DNA of 64,000 nucleotides from Streptomyces sp. ISL-10 (GTDB taxonomy: Bacteria > Actinomycetota > Actinomycetes > Streptomycetales > Streptomycetaceae): positions 224,692 to 288,691 of the forward strand of contig NZ_JAGGOJ010000020.1 of NCBI RefSeq assembly GCF_018614575.1. Reading direction: 5' to 3'. Position numbers and translations under genes: made by a program. Positions within the stretch are counted from its first letter, which is position 1. Each line of letters opens with the position of its first letter. Below are positions 8,793 through 17,051 of this stretch, in pieces. The notes beneath the pieces are model-generated. The model was not told where the DNA came from. It did not search any database and was given only the letters and a program-made list of their open reading frames with translations.

Positions 8793-9113
8793 GCCGCCGG
8801 TCGGCGGCCGGCGCCGTACGCCGTCCCCAGCGAGCTGCCGACTGGCCGCGGGGCCGTACGCAGTCGGCGGCGGTACGCCGTCGCCGAGTGCGACAGCGCC
8901 GACGGCCGGGGCCCTACGCCGTCCCCAGTGAGACACGGCCGACGGCCGCAGGCAGTACCCGGCGCCCAGTGATGCGGCGGCCGGCGGCGGGGCTACGCCG
9001 ACGCCGAGCGTGACACCGCCGACGGCCGGGGCATTCCCGGCGCCCAGCGAGGCGGGCCGACGGCCTCGGCAGCAATACGCGGTGCCCAGCGGGCACGGCC
9101 GACGGTGCGGTCC
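8774..9113. repeat. Nine-unit degenerate 41-bp tandem repeat after the GH84 gene
   Basis: Unit starts are at 8774, 8816, 8856 (a 17-bp stub), 8873, 8914, 8955, 8993, 9034 and 9075. Unit lengths are 42, 40, 17, 41, 41, 38, 41, 41 and about 39. Each begins GTACGCCGTCCCCAG or close to it and ends near GCCGACGGCCGGGGCC. The first unit contains the last codons and stop of the GH84 gene (VAE, TGA). The array therefore looks like serial copying of the gene's 3' end into the 401-nt gap before the convergent HNH gene. No other feature is seen in that gap. The unit length is not a multiple of three, so the array is not a protein repeat. Confidence 0.85.
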
Positions 9114-9193
9114 GCGAGTCAGGCGCGCGGGCGCGCCATGCCCTCCCCGGTCGCATGAGGAGGGCCGGGAACGAAAAAGATGGCCTGCGGCTC

Positions 9194-9730
9194 TCAGGCG
9201 GAGATGCCGTCGATCCGGGCCATCGCGTCGTCCGCGCCGTACGGCTGCAGGTAGGGCAGCCAGCGCGGGTCCCTATGTCCGGTCCCGATGATGCGCCAGG
9301 CGAGCCCGCTCGGCGGCGCGGGCTGGTGGCGCAGGCGCCAGCCCAGTTCGCGCAGATGCCGGTCGGCCTTGACATGGTTGCAGTGGCGGCAGGCCGCCAC
9401 CACGTTGTCCCAGGCGTGCTGTCCCCCGCGACTGCGCGGAACGACATGGTCGACGCTGGTTGCGACGCCACCGCAGTACATACAGCGCCCGCCGTCGCGG
9501 GCGAAGAGCGCTTTGCGGGTGAGAGGAACGGGCCCCCGGTAAGGGACCCGAACGAACCGTTTGAGCCGCACCACGCTGGGTGCGGCGACGACACGGGTCG
9601 CACTGTGCATGAAGGCGCCGGATTCCTCGAGGCAGGTTGCCTTGTTCTCCAGGACGAGGACGAGCGCGCGGCGGAGCGGTACGACGCCGAGCGGCTCGTA
9701 CGACGCATTGAGGACCAGGACATGCGGCAC
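9194..9730 (-). CDS. HNH endonuclease domain protein
   Basis: 178 aa. The start is GTG at 9730 with GGAGG 7 nt upstream; a much longer open frame exists but has no better start. The HNH fold is visible as RDGGRCMYCGG, then SVDHVVPRSRGG, then WDNVVAACRHCNHVKADR. This gives the two zinc CxxC pairs and the His-Asn-His metal centre of a beta-beta-alpha nuclease. The N-terminus, VLVLNASYEPLGVVPLRRA, is typical of the widespread actinobacterial HNH family whose cellular role is not established. It is divergent from mscS and convergent with GH84. Confidence 0.9.
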   Translation of the reverse strand: MPHVLVLNASYEPLGVVPLRRALVLVLENKATCLEESGAFMHSATRVVAAPSVVRLKRFVRVPYRGPVPLTRKALFARDGGRCMYCGGVATSVDHVVPRSRGGQHAWDNVVAACRHCNHVKADRHLRELGWRLRHQPAPPSGLAWRIIGTGHRDPRWLPYLQPYGADDAMARIDGISA

Positions 9731-9882
9731 GGTGGATGCCTCCTTGTACGCCGGCGGCGCGTGGCTCGCGCCGGGACGATCTGTCTTCAGTTTGTCCTCA
9801 TGGCCGGTCCCGGCGCCACCACGTGCACGTAACGGGCTGGAGGTGTTTTCCGCCACAGGCCTCGGGACGTTCCTTCCCTTTT

Positions 9883-9918
9883 CTTCCCCCGGGTGAGCCT
9901 TGTCTCTCCCGGGGGAAG
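9883..9918 (+). promoter_or_regulatory. 11-bp hairpin in the HNH/mscS divergent region
   Basis: CTTCCCCCGGG (9883-9893) pairs perfectly with 9908-9918 around a 14-nt loop. It lies 70 nt before the mscS start and could be a 5' UTR hairpin or an operator. No T-run follows. Role unknown. Confidence 0.4.
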
Positions 9919-9987
9919 TGCGCCGATGCGGGCTCCGTACCCCGTTAGGGTGGTTGGTCTCATCGCACGCATGGAGGTTGTGTCCCC

Positions 9988-11058
9988 GTGACCGCGTTCT
10001 GGTCCGCCGTACGCGCTGATGCCGATCCGTCGCCCGCACCCGTCATGCTCGACGAAGCCGCCACGCGGGCGGGCAACGCCGCGGGCTGGGTCGAGGAGAA
10101 CTGGTCGACCTGGCTGAACACCGGCCTGCGCATCGCGCTGATTCTGGTCGTGGCGCTGGTGCTGCGCATGCTCGTGCGCCGGGCACTGTCCAAGCTGATA
10201 GAGCGCATGAACCGCTCCGCGCAGGCGGTGGCGGGCACGGCGCTCGGCGGTCTGCTGGTCAACGCGGAGCGGCGCAGGCAGCGCTCGGAGGCCATCGGGT
10301 CGGTGCTCCGCTCGATCGCGTCGTTCGTCATCCTCGGCACCGCGGGGCTGATGATCCTCGGGGCGTTCAAGATCGACCTCGCGCCGCTGCTCGCCTCCGC
10401 CGGCGTCGCCGGCGTCGCGATCGGTTTCGGTGCCCGCAATCTCGTCACCGACTTCCTCTCGGGCGTCTTCATGATCATGGAGGACCAGTACGGCGTCGGG
10501 GACTCGATCGACGCGGGAGTGGCCTCCGGCGAGGTGATCGAGGTCGGTCTGCGGGTGACGAAGCTGCGCGGCGAGAACGGCGAGATCTGGTACGTGCGCA
10601 ACGGCGAGATCAAGCGGATCGGCAACCTCAGCCAGGGCTGGGCGACCGCCACCGTCGACGTCACCGTCCGCTCCTCGGAGGATCTGGACCGCGTCAAGGC
10701 CGTGATCGGCGAGGTGGCGGACGACCTGGCCAAGGCGGAGCCGTGGAACGAGCAGCTGTGGGGCCCGGTCGAGGTGCTGGGCCTGACCGAGGTGCTGCTC
10801 GACTCGATGACTTTCCGTGTGGCGGCGAAGACCATGCCGGGCAAGTCCCTCGGCGTGGAGCGCGAGCTGCGCTGGCGGATCAAGCGGGCCTTCGACGCCG
10901 CGGGCATCCGGATCGTCGGCGGGATGGCGCAGCAGGCGGAGGAGAGCGCCGCCGACCCGGCCGCCGGCGTGGCGGCGCCCTCGGCCTACGCGTCCGCGAC
11001 GTCGCCGCAGTCGATCGCCGCTTCCCCGATACCGTCGCCCACGAACCTCTCGAAGTAG
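9988..11058 (+). CDS. Small-conductance mechanosensitive channel (MscS family)
   Basis: 356 aa from GTG 9988 with GGAGG (9973-9977) 10 nt before. Helices are at about residues 47-64 (IALILVVALVLRMLVRR) and 108-130, then the pore-lining TM3 helix LLASAGVAGVAIGFGARNLV with the Gly/Ala spacing typical of MscS. The cytoplasmic beta domain has DQYGVGDSID and VEVGLRVTKLR, followed by an alpha/beta vestibule domain and a disordered Ala/Ser tail. The family opens under membrane tension to release solutes after osmotic downshock. The N-terminal periplasmic part is short. It is monocistronic, with a hairpin just after the stop. Confidence 0.92.
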   Translation: MTAFWSAVRADADPSPAPVMLDEAATRAGNAAGWVEENWSTWLNTGLRIALILVVALVLRMLVRRALSKLIERMNRSAQAVAGTALGGLLVNAERRRQRSEAIGSVLRSIASFVILGTAGLMILGAFKIDLAPLLASAGVAGVAIGFGARNLVTDFLSGVFMIMEDQYGVGDSIDAGVASGEVIEVGLRVTKLRGENGEIWYVRNGEIKRIGNLSQGWATATVDVTVRSSEDLDRVKAVIGEVADDLAKAEPWNEQLWGPVEVLGLTEVLLDSMTFRVAAKTMPGKSLGVERELRWRIKRAFDAAGIRIVGGMAQQAEESAADPAAGVAAPSAYASATSPQSIAASPIPSPTNLSK

Positions 11059-11100
11059 CCGCACGGCCGGCCGCCGGACACCCGGACGCGCCCGGACGCA

Positions 11101-11139
11101 CGCCCCCTCGGTAACTCTTTGGTTGCCCAGGGGGCGTTT
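11101..11139 (+). terminator. Probable terminator between mscS and csnR
   Basis: CGCCCCCT (11101-11108) pairs with AGGGGGCG (11129-11136), followed by TTT. The loop is 20 nt, so it is weaker than a classic terminator. Confidence 0.5.
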
Positions 11140-11143
11140 GCCA

Positions 11144-11173
11144 TTGACGACCCCCTGACGTGCGGCCTACTTT
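11144..11173 (+). promoter_or_regulatory. csnR promoter
   Basis: TTGACG at 11144-11149 and TACTTT at 11168-11173 are separated by 18 bp. This is a good SigA/HrdB-type pair. The predicted start of transcription falls near 11180, directly before the palindromic operator. It was assigned by consensus only. Confidence 0.6.
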
Positions 11174-11185
11174 TCTCCCATGGAA

Positions 11186-11200
11186 TAGGAAACTTTCCTA
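11186..11200. promoter_or_regulatory. CsnR-type ROK operator
   Basis: TAGGAAACTTTCCTA is a perfect 15-bp palindrome about its central base. It lies 33 nt before the csnR start and just downstream of the predicted transcription start. GGAAA...TTTCC palindromes are the kind of site bound by the ROK repressor of the csn genes. Binding here would block csnR, and any readthrough into csnEFGHK, until chitosan oligomers are present. No second copy was seen before csnE. Confidence 0.75.
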
Positions 11201-11232
11201 ACAGTGCAGATCGAAAGGCAGGTGCAACCGTC

Positions 11233-12435
11233 GTGGCCGGAACGACCCCCGGTACCCCGCGTGTGCTGCGCGCCATGAACGACCGCGCCGCGCTCGATCT
11301 GCTGCTGGAGCACGGCCCTCTGTCCCGCACCCGGATCGGCAAGCTCACCGGTCTGTCCAAGCCCACCGCCTCCCAGCTGCTGGCCCGGCTGGAGTCCGCC
11401 GGCCTCGTCGTCGCCACCGGCACCACCGAGGGACGCCCCGGCCCGAGCGCACAGCTGTACGCGGTCAATCCCCGAGCCGCGTACGCCGCCGGCCTCGACG
11501 TCACCCCGCTGCGCATCCGCGCCGCCGTCGCCGACGTCACCGGAGAGACCGTCGGCGCGTTCGAGCTCCCCACCCCCGGACGCCGGGCGGAGAGCGTCGT
11601 ACGGCAGGTGACCGACGCGCTCGACGGCGCCGTCAAGGACGCCGGCATCACCCGCGCCGACGTCCACCGCATGGTCGTCGGCACACCCGGCGCCTTCGAC
11701 CCCTCGACCGGCCGGCTGCGCTACGCCTCCCACCTGCCCGGCTGGCACTCCCCCACCCTCCTGGACGAACTCGCCGCGGTGCTGCCGATGCCCGTCGAGT
11801 ACGAGAACGACGTCAACCTCGTCGCCGTCGCCGAGCAGCGCGCCGGCGCCGCCCACGGCCACGAGAACTTCGTGCTCCTGTGGAACGAGGAGGGCCTCGG
11901 CGCCGCCGTCGTCATCGGCGGCCGGCTGCACCGCGGCTTCACCGGCGGTGCGGGCGAGGTCGGCTTCCTGCCCGTACCCGGCACCCCGCTGGTCCGCCAG
12001 GTCACCAAGGCGAACAGCGGCGGTTTCCAGGAGCTGGCCGGCGCCCAGGCACTGCCCCGGCTCGCGCGGGAGCTCGGCATCGAGGGCATCGGCAGCGGCC
12101 CGCACGCGGAGGTCGCCACCGCGCTGGTCGCCCGGGCCGCGGAGGCGGACTCGGGGCCGTACCGGCAGCTGCTCGGCGCCTACGCGACCGGGCTCGCGAC
12201 CGGGCTCGCGTCCATGGTCGCCGTGCTCGACCCGGAGCTCGTCGTCCTGTCCGGCGAGGTGATCGCCGCGGGCGGGGAGCCCCTGCGCGAGCGCGTCCAG
12301 GCCGAACTCACCGAACTGGCGGCGTCCCGGCCCCGGCTGGTGCTCGGCTCGGTGCGCCGCAGCCCGGTGCTCCGGGGCGCGCTGGAGCGTGCGCTGGCCA
12401 CGACCCGCGACGAGGTCTTCGACACCTCCCGCTGA
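11233..12435 (+). CDS. csnR: ROK-family transcriptional repressor of chitosan-oligomer genes
   Basis: 400 aa from GTG 11233. A longer frame to 11119 would run through the promoter and operator, so it is rejected. An N-terminal winged helix-turn-helix (LSRTRIGKLTGLSKPTASQL, about residues 32-51) precedes a ROK sugar-sensing fold with VVGTPGAFDP and GGAGEVGFLPVPG. The classic ROK zinc-binding Cys cluster is absent, as in many actinobacterial ROK repressors. By gene order with csnEFGHK it corresponds to CsnR, known in S. lividans/S. coelicolor to repress chitosanase and this transporter operon and to be relieved by glucosamine oligomers. It is autoregulated through the palindrome at 11186, by inference. 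Confidence 0.88.
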   Translation: MAGTTPGTPRVLRAMNDRAALDLLLEHGPLSRTRIGKLTGLSKPTASQLLARLESAGLVVATGTTEGRPGPSAQLYAVNPRAAYAAGLDVTPLRIRAAVADVTGETVGAFELPTPGRRAESVVRQVTDALDGAVKDAGITRADVHRMVVGTPGAFDPSTGRLRYASHLPGWHSPTLLDELAAVLPMPVEYENDVNLVAVAEQRAGAAHGHENFVLLWNEEGLGAAVVIGGRLHRGFTGGAGEVGFLPVPGTPLVRQVTKANSGGFQELAGAQALPRLARELGIEGIGSGPHAEVATALVARAAEADSGPYRQLLGAYATGLATGLASMVAVLDPELVVLSGEVIAAGGEPLRERVQAELTELAASRPRLVLGSVRRSPVLRGALERALATTRDEVFDTSR

Positions 12436-12444
12436 GCCCGCCGG

Positions 12445-12560
12445 CCAGCCCGCCCGTCCCCTCCTTCCTCCTGCTTCCTCCTCTGCTCCGCTCCCCCTCT
12501 GCTCCGCTCCCCTTCCGTTCCTCTCCTTCCGTTCCTCTCCCCTGCCCCGACCCCGTCCTC
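12445..12560. other. Polypyrimidine tract between csnR and csnE
   Basis: About 115 nt are nearly all C and T on the plus strand, with short repeats such as CTGCTCCGCTCCCC and TTCCGTTCCTCTCC, each twice. The transcript here would be unstructured and pyrimidine-only. No promoter or operator is recognisable inside, so csnE may be read from the csnR promoter. Confidence 0.8.
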
Positions 12561-12579
12561 GTCACAGGGAGACACCGCC

Positions 12580-13917
12580 ATGCCCAGAAACCGCCGGACG
12601 ACGGCTGCCGCGCTCGCGGCGACGGCCGCGATATCCCTCCTCGCCTCGGCCTGTACCGGCTCGGCCGCGAACAACGCCTCCGACGACCCGAACGCGAAGA
12701 CCACGCTGACCTTCTGGCACGGCTGGTCCGCGCCGAGCGAGGTCGCGGCCATCGAGGCCAACATCAAGGCCTTCGAGGACAAGCACCCGGGCATCACGGT
12801 CAGGGTCGTCAAGGGCATCACCGACGACAAGCTCAACCAGGGCCTGCGTACGGGCGGTTCCAACGCCCCCGACGTGGTCTCGTCGTTCACCACCGACAAC
12901 GTCGGCCGGTTCTGCTCCTCCAGGGCGCTCACGGATCTGAAGCCGTTCCTCGACACGTCGAAGATCGACCCGGGGAAGACGTTCCTGCCGCAGATGGCCA
13001 AGTACACCGAGCACGACGGCACCCGCTGCACCGTGCCGCTGCTGGGCGACGCGTACGGCCTGTACTACAACAAGACGGCCTTCGAGGAGGCCGGCATCAA
13101 GGCCCCGCCGAAGACGCTGTCCGAGTTCGACGCGGCGGTGAAGAAGCTCACCAAGCCGGGGGGCGACGGCTTCGAGCGCCTCGGCTTCATGCCCCTGTAC
13201 CTCGGCTACGAGACGACCGTCGAGCACTACGGCGGCCAGTTCGGCATCCAGTACCTCGACGCGGACGGAAGGTCGAACACGGCGAAGGATCCGGCCGTCA
13301 AGGCGATGTTCGCCTGGCAGAAGAAGCTCGTGGACGACCTCGGAGGCTTCGCGAAACTCAACCGGTTCCGCACGTCGCTCGGGGACGAGTGGGGCCCCAA
13401 GCACCCCTTCCACACCGGCCGGGTCGCCATGCAGCTGGACGGCGAGTGGCGCGGCAAGATGGCCTCCGACGCCAAGCTGCCGTTCGAGATCGGGGCGGCC
13501 CCCTTCCCCGTCCCGGACGACCAGGTCGCCGACTACGGCAAGGGCTACCTCTCCGGCACGATCCTCGGCATCGCGAGCAACAGCGCGAAGAAGAACGCCG
13601 CCTGGGAGCTGGTGAAGTACCTGTCCACCGACACGGACGCCGTCGTCTCCTTCGCCAACGCCATCCACAACGTGCCCTCCACCGTCGCCGCGCTGAAGTC
13701 GCCGAAGCTGAGCAGCGACCCGCTGTACCGCACGTTCGTCGACATCGCGCAGCATCCCAAGAGCTCGCACGCGCCCTCGTCCGTCAACGGCGGCGCCTTC
13801 CTGCTCACCCTCCAGGACCACGCCCAGCGGTACGAGAGGGGCACGGAGAGGGACCTGGACGCGCTGCTGAGGAAGAACGACACCCAGGTCGACAAGGACA
13901 ACGAGCAGGCCCGCTGA
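12580..13917 (+). CDS. csnE: ABC sugar-binding lipoprotein for chitosan oligosaccharides
   Basis: 445 aa. ATG 12580 has GGGAGA 8 nt upstream. The signal peptide ends at ISLLASACTGSA, a probable lipobox with Cys as the lipid anchor. The mature part is a family 1 extracellular solute-binding protein (TLTFWHGWSAPSEV, then VVKGITDDKLNQGLRTG). In the csn operon this protein captures glucosamine oligomers outside the membrane and feeds CsnF-CsnG. The stop overlaps the csnF start (TGATG), indicating coupling. The cluster carries no ATPase, so a shared one such as MsiK is expected, as for other Streptomyces sugar importers. Confidence 0.88.
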   Translation: MPRNRRTTAAALAATAAISLLASACTGSAANNASDDPNAKTTLTFWHGWSAPSEVAAIEANIKAFEDKHPGITVRVVKGITDDKLNQGLRTGGSNAPDVVSSFTTDNVGRFCSSRALTDLKPFLDTSKIDPGKTFLPQMAKYTEHDGTRCTVPLLGDAYGLYYNKTAFEEAGIKAPPKTLSEFDAAVKKLTKPGGDGFERLGFMPLYLGYETTVEHYGGQFGIQYLDADGRSNTAKDPAVKAMFAWQKKLVDDLGGFAKLNRFRTSLGDEWGPKHPFHTGRVAMQLDGEWRGKMASDAKLPFEIGAAPFPVPDDQVADYGKGYLSGTILGIASNSAKKNAAWELVKYLSTDTDAVVSFANAIHNVPSTVAALKSPKLSSDPLYRTFVDIAQHPKSSHAPSSVNGGAFLLTLQDHAQRYERGTERDLDALLRKNDTQVDKDNEQAR

Positions 13918-14870
13918 TGACCACGGCCCACCTCGCACCGGGACTGAGGTCCAAGCGGCGGCGCTCCGCGCTGCGCACCCTCGGCTTCCTGTCCCCCTGG
14001 CTCGTCGGGTTCGGCGTCTTCTTCGCCTACCCGCTGGTCGCGACCGTCTACTTCTCCTTCATGGAGTACGACGGGTTCACCCCGCCCTCCTTCGTGGGTC
14101 TGAAGAACTGGGTGTACGTCTTCCGCGACAACCCGCATCTCTGGCCCGCCCTGGCCAACACTCTGTGGCTGGTGCTGGTGATGGTGACGCTGCGCGTCGC
14201 CTTCGGGCTCGGCATCGGCATGCTGATCACCAGGATCAGGACAGGCGCGGGGGTCTTCCGCACCCTGTTCTATCTGCCCTATCTGGCGCCCCCGGTCGCG
14301 GCGACGATGTCGTTCGTCTTCCTGCTCAACCCCGGCACGGGCCCGGCCAACACCGTCCTGGGCGCGCTCGGGCTCGGGCAGCCCGAGTGGTTCAACAGCC
14401 CCGCCTGGTCCAAGCCCTCGCTCACGCTGCTCGCGCTGTGGGGCATCGGCGACCTGATGGTCATCTTCATGGCGTCGCTGCTCGACGTGCCCAAGGAGCA
14501 GTACGAGGCGGCCGAGCTGGACGGCGCGAGCCCATGGCAGCGCTTCCGTTTCGTGACGCTGCCCAACATCTCGCCGATCGTGCTGTTCGCGGTGGTCACC
14601 GGAGTGATCGCGACGATGCAGTACTACACCGAGCCGCTGGTCGCCGCGAAGGTGGCCGGCGGGGTGATCGGCGGCTCCGGGCAGCACTTCGAGCCCGGCT
14701 ATCCCGACAAGTCCACGCTCACCGTCCCGCAGGTCGTCTACAACCTGGGCTTCCAGCGCTTCGACACCGGAGCGGCGTGCGTGGTCGCGCTGGTGCTGTT
14801 CGTACTCGCCATGGTGTTCACGGCGTTCCTGATGCGCCGGCGCAGCGGCTTCATGTCGCCGGAGGACTGA
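13917..14870 (+). CDS. csnF: ABC sugar permease, MalF-like
   Basis: 317 aa with six predicted helices (LSPWLVGFGVFFAYPLVATV first). The EAA loop EQYEAAELDGASPWQRFRFV, which docks the ATPase, is near residues 196-215. This is the first of two permease subunits for glucosamine oligomer uptake. It starts on the last base of the csnE stop and ends 3 nt before csnG, a tight operon. Confidence 0.9.
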   Translation: MTTAHLAPGLRSKRRRSALRTLGFLSPWLVGFGVFFAYPLVATVYFSFMEYDGFTPPSFVGLKNWVYVFRDNPHLWPALANTLWLVLVMVTLRVAFGLGIGMLITRIRTGAGVFRTLFYLPYLAPPVAATMSFVFLLNPGTGPANTVLGALGLGQPEWFNSPAWSKPSLTLLALWGIGDLMVIFMASLLDVPKEQYEAAELDGASPWQRFRFVTLPNISPIVLFAVVTGVIATMQYYTEPLVAAKVAGGVIGGSGQHFEPGYPDKSTLTVPQVVYNLGFQRFDTGAACVVALVLFVLAMVFTAFLMRRRSGFMSPED

Positions 14871-14873
14871 CCG

Positions 14874-15782
14874 ATGACCCGGACGACCTCTCCTTCCGTG
14901 CGGATCCTCCCGCCGGCCGCCGGCGCGGTGAGCACCGCCGCACGGCGCACTGCCCGACGCAGGGCCGCCCTGGAGTGGATCGCGGTCCACGCCCTGGGGA
15001 TCGCGGCCGCGCTGTTCTTCGTGCTGCCGTTCGTCTTCGTGTTCCTGACCGCGGTGATGAGCGACGACCAGGCGCTCACCCGCGACCTGTGGCCGCACAC
15101 CTGGGAGTGGGGCAACTTCGCCACCGTGTGGAACACCCCGGGGTTTCTGACGTGGTGGCGCAACACCCTGCTGTACGCGGGAGTCGGCACCGTGCTCGCC
15201 GTGGCGAGCAGCCTGCCGGTGGCCTACGCGCTCGCCAGGTTCCGCTTCCGTGGGCGCAACGTGATGATGATGCTGGTCATCGCGGCGATGATGCTGCCAC
15301 CCCAGGTGATCATCGTGCCGATGTACCTGTTCTGGGCGCGGCAGATGGACCTCGCGGGCACGCTGTGGCCGCTGATCGTCCCGTTCGCCTTCGGTAACGC
15401 GTTCACCATCTTCCTGCTGCGGCAGTTCCTGCTCACGATCCCCCGCGAGTACACCGAGGCGGCCCGGATCGACGGCTGCGGGGAGTTCCGGGCGATGGTC
15501 CGTGTCGTGCTGCCCATGGCGCGGCCCGCGATCGCCGCCGCCGCGCTGTTCCACTTCTTCTACTGCTGGAACGACTACTTCGGACCGCAGATCTACGCCT
15601 CCGAGAACCCGGCCGCGTGGACCCTGAGCTACGGCCTGGAGTCCTTCAAGGGCGCCCATCAGACGGACTGGAACCTGACCATGGCGGCCACGGTGCTGAT
15701 CATGGCACCGGTGATCGTGGTCTTCTTCTTCGCACAAAAGGCCTTCATCGAGGGCGTCACCCTGACCGGAGTGAAGGGCTAA
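14874..15782 (+). CDS. csnG: ABC sugar permease, MalG-like
   Basis: 302 aa with six helices, beginning LGIAAALFFVLPFVFVFLTA. The EAA motif is EYTEAARIDGCGEFRAMVRV near residues 196-215. It is the second permease partner of CsnF. ATG 14874 lies 3 nt after the csnF stop and the gene ends 3 nt before csnH. Confidence 0.9.
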   Translation: MTRTTSPSVRILPPAAGAVSTAARRTARRRAALEWIAVHALGIAAALFFVLPFVFVFLTAVMSDDQALTRDLWPHTWEWGNFATVWNTPGFLTWWRNTLLYAGVGTVLAVASSLPVAYALARFRFRGRNVMMMLVIAAMMLPPQVIIVPMYLFWARQMDLAGTLWPLIVPFAFGNAFTIFLLRQFLLTIPREYTEAARIDGCGEFRAMVRVVLPMARPAIAAAALFHFFYCWNDYFGPQIYASENPAAWTLSYGLESFKGAHQTDWNLTMAATVLIMAPVIVVFFFAQKAFIEGVTLTGVKG

Positions 15783-15785
15783 CCC

Positions 15786-17051
15786 ATGAAACTCGCTGTT
15801 GTGGGGGGCGGTTCCACCTACACCCCCGAGCTGATCGACGGATTCGCGCGCATGCGCGAGACCCTGCCGATCTCCGAACTGGTGCTGATCGACCCCGCCG
15901 CCGACCGGCTCGACCTGGTCGGCGGCCTGGCCCGGCGGATCTTCGCCAAGCAGGGCCACGACGGGCGGATCGTCACCACCTCCGACCTCGATGGGGGCGT
16001 CGCCGGCGCGGACGCGGTCCTGCTCCAGCTGCGCGTCGGCGGCCAGGCCGCCCGCGAGAAGGACGAGACCTGGCCGCTGGAGTGCGGCTGCGTCGGGCAG
16101 GAGACGACCGGCGCCGGCGGCCTCGCCAAGGCGCTGCGCACCGTTCCGGTGGTGCTCGACATCGCCGAGCGCGTCCGCCGGACCGCCCCCGACGCCTGGA
16201 TCATCGACTTCACCAATCCGGTGGGCATCGTGACGCGCGCACTGCTGCAGGCCGGGCACCGCGCCGTCGGCCTGTGCAACGTCGCCATCGGGCTCCAGCG
16301 CAAGTTCGCGAGGCTCCTGGACGTCGCCCCGGCCGACGTCCACCTCGACCATATGGGGCTCAACCACCTCACGTGGGAGACCGGTGTGCGCCTCGGCGGC
16401 CCTGACGGCGCCGACATGCTGCCCAAACTGCTCGCCGAACACGGTGACGCCATCGCCGACGACCTGCGGCTGCCCCGCCCGCTGCTGGACCGGCTGGGCG
16501 TCGTCCCCTCGTACTACCTGCGCTACTTCTACGCCCATGACGAGGTGGTGCGGGAGATGCGCACCAAGCCGTCGCGGGCCGCGAAGGTCGCGGAGATGGA
16601 GCGGCGGCTGCTTCGGATGTACGCCGATCCGGCGCTCGACGAGAAGCCGGACCTGCTCGCCGAGCGGGGCGGCGCGTACTACTCCGAGGCGGCCGTCGAC
16701 CTCGCGGCGTCGCTCCTGGGCGGCGCGGGCAGCCCGGTGCAGGTGGTGAACACGCTGAACAACGGCACGCTGCCGTTCCTGCCGGACGACGCGGTCGTCG
16801 AGGTGCAGGCCCGCGTCGGCACCGGCGGCGCCGCGCCGCTGGCCGTACCGGAACTCGACCCGCTGTACGCGGGGTTGATCGCCGCTGTGACGGCGTACGA
16901 GGACCTGGCGCTGGAGGCCGCCCTGCGCGGCGGTCGCGACCGGGTCTTCAAGGCCCTGCTCGCGCACCCTCTGATCGGCCAGTACGCGTACGCGGAGAAG
17001 CTCACCGACCGGCTCGTCGCGCACAACCGGGAGCACCTGGCGTGGGCGTGA
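15786..17051 (+). CDS. csnH: GH4 family glycosidase (6-phospho-beta-glucosidase-like)
   Basis: 421 aa. The N-terminus MKLAVVGGGSTYTPELIDGF is the Rossmann NAD-binding start of GH4. CGCVGQETTGAGG, FTNPVGIVTRAL and GLCNVAIG with a metal-binding Cys, together with HMGLNHLTW supplying the metal His, mark the active centre. GH4 enzymes cleave by NAD-dependent oxidation at C3 with a divalent metal. In the csn operon it should split imported glucosamine oligomers in the cytosol; whether the substrate is phosphorylated first is unknown. It overlaps csnK by 4 nt (GTGA). Confidence 0.88.
   Translation: MKLAVVGGGSTYTPELIDGFARMRETLPISELVLIDPAADRLDLVGGLARRIFAKQGHDGRIVTTSDLDGGVAGADAVLLQLRVGGQAAREKDETWPLECGCVGQETTGAGGLAKALRTVPVVLDIAERVRRTAPDAWIIDFTNPVGIVTRALLQAGHRAVGLCNVAIGLQRKFARLLDVAPADVHLDHMGLNHLTWETGVRLGGPDGADMLPKLLAEHGDAIADDLRLPRPLLDRLGVVPSYYLRYFYAHDEVVREMRTKPSRAAKVAEMERRLLRMYADPALDEKPDLLAERGGAYYSEAAVDLAASLLGGAGSPVQVVNTLNNGTLPFLPDDAVVEVQARVGTGGAAPLAVPELDPLYAGLIAAVTAYEDLALEAALRGGRDRVFKALLAHPLIGQYAYAEKLTDRLVAHNREHLAWA

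Noticed and set aside
5661..8936. 1091-codon minus-strand open frame
   Set aside because: It is the antisense of the GH84 gene. Its product is Arg/His/Pro-rich with no domains, as expected of GC-rich antisense frames.
8774..9113. CRISPR array
   Set aside because: The 41-bp units are contiguous and diverged, with no unique spacers and no cas genes.
9155..9832. Coding frame opposite the HNH gene
   Set aside because: Antisense; the HNH motif reads only on the minus strand.
9883..9918. Riboswitch (c-di-AMP type) before mscS
   Set aside because: Only one hairpin is visible and none of the conserved ydaO-type core can be matched.
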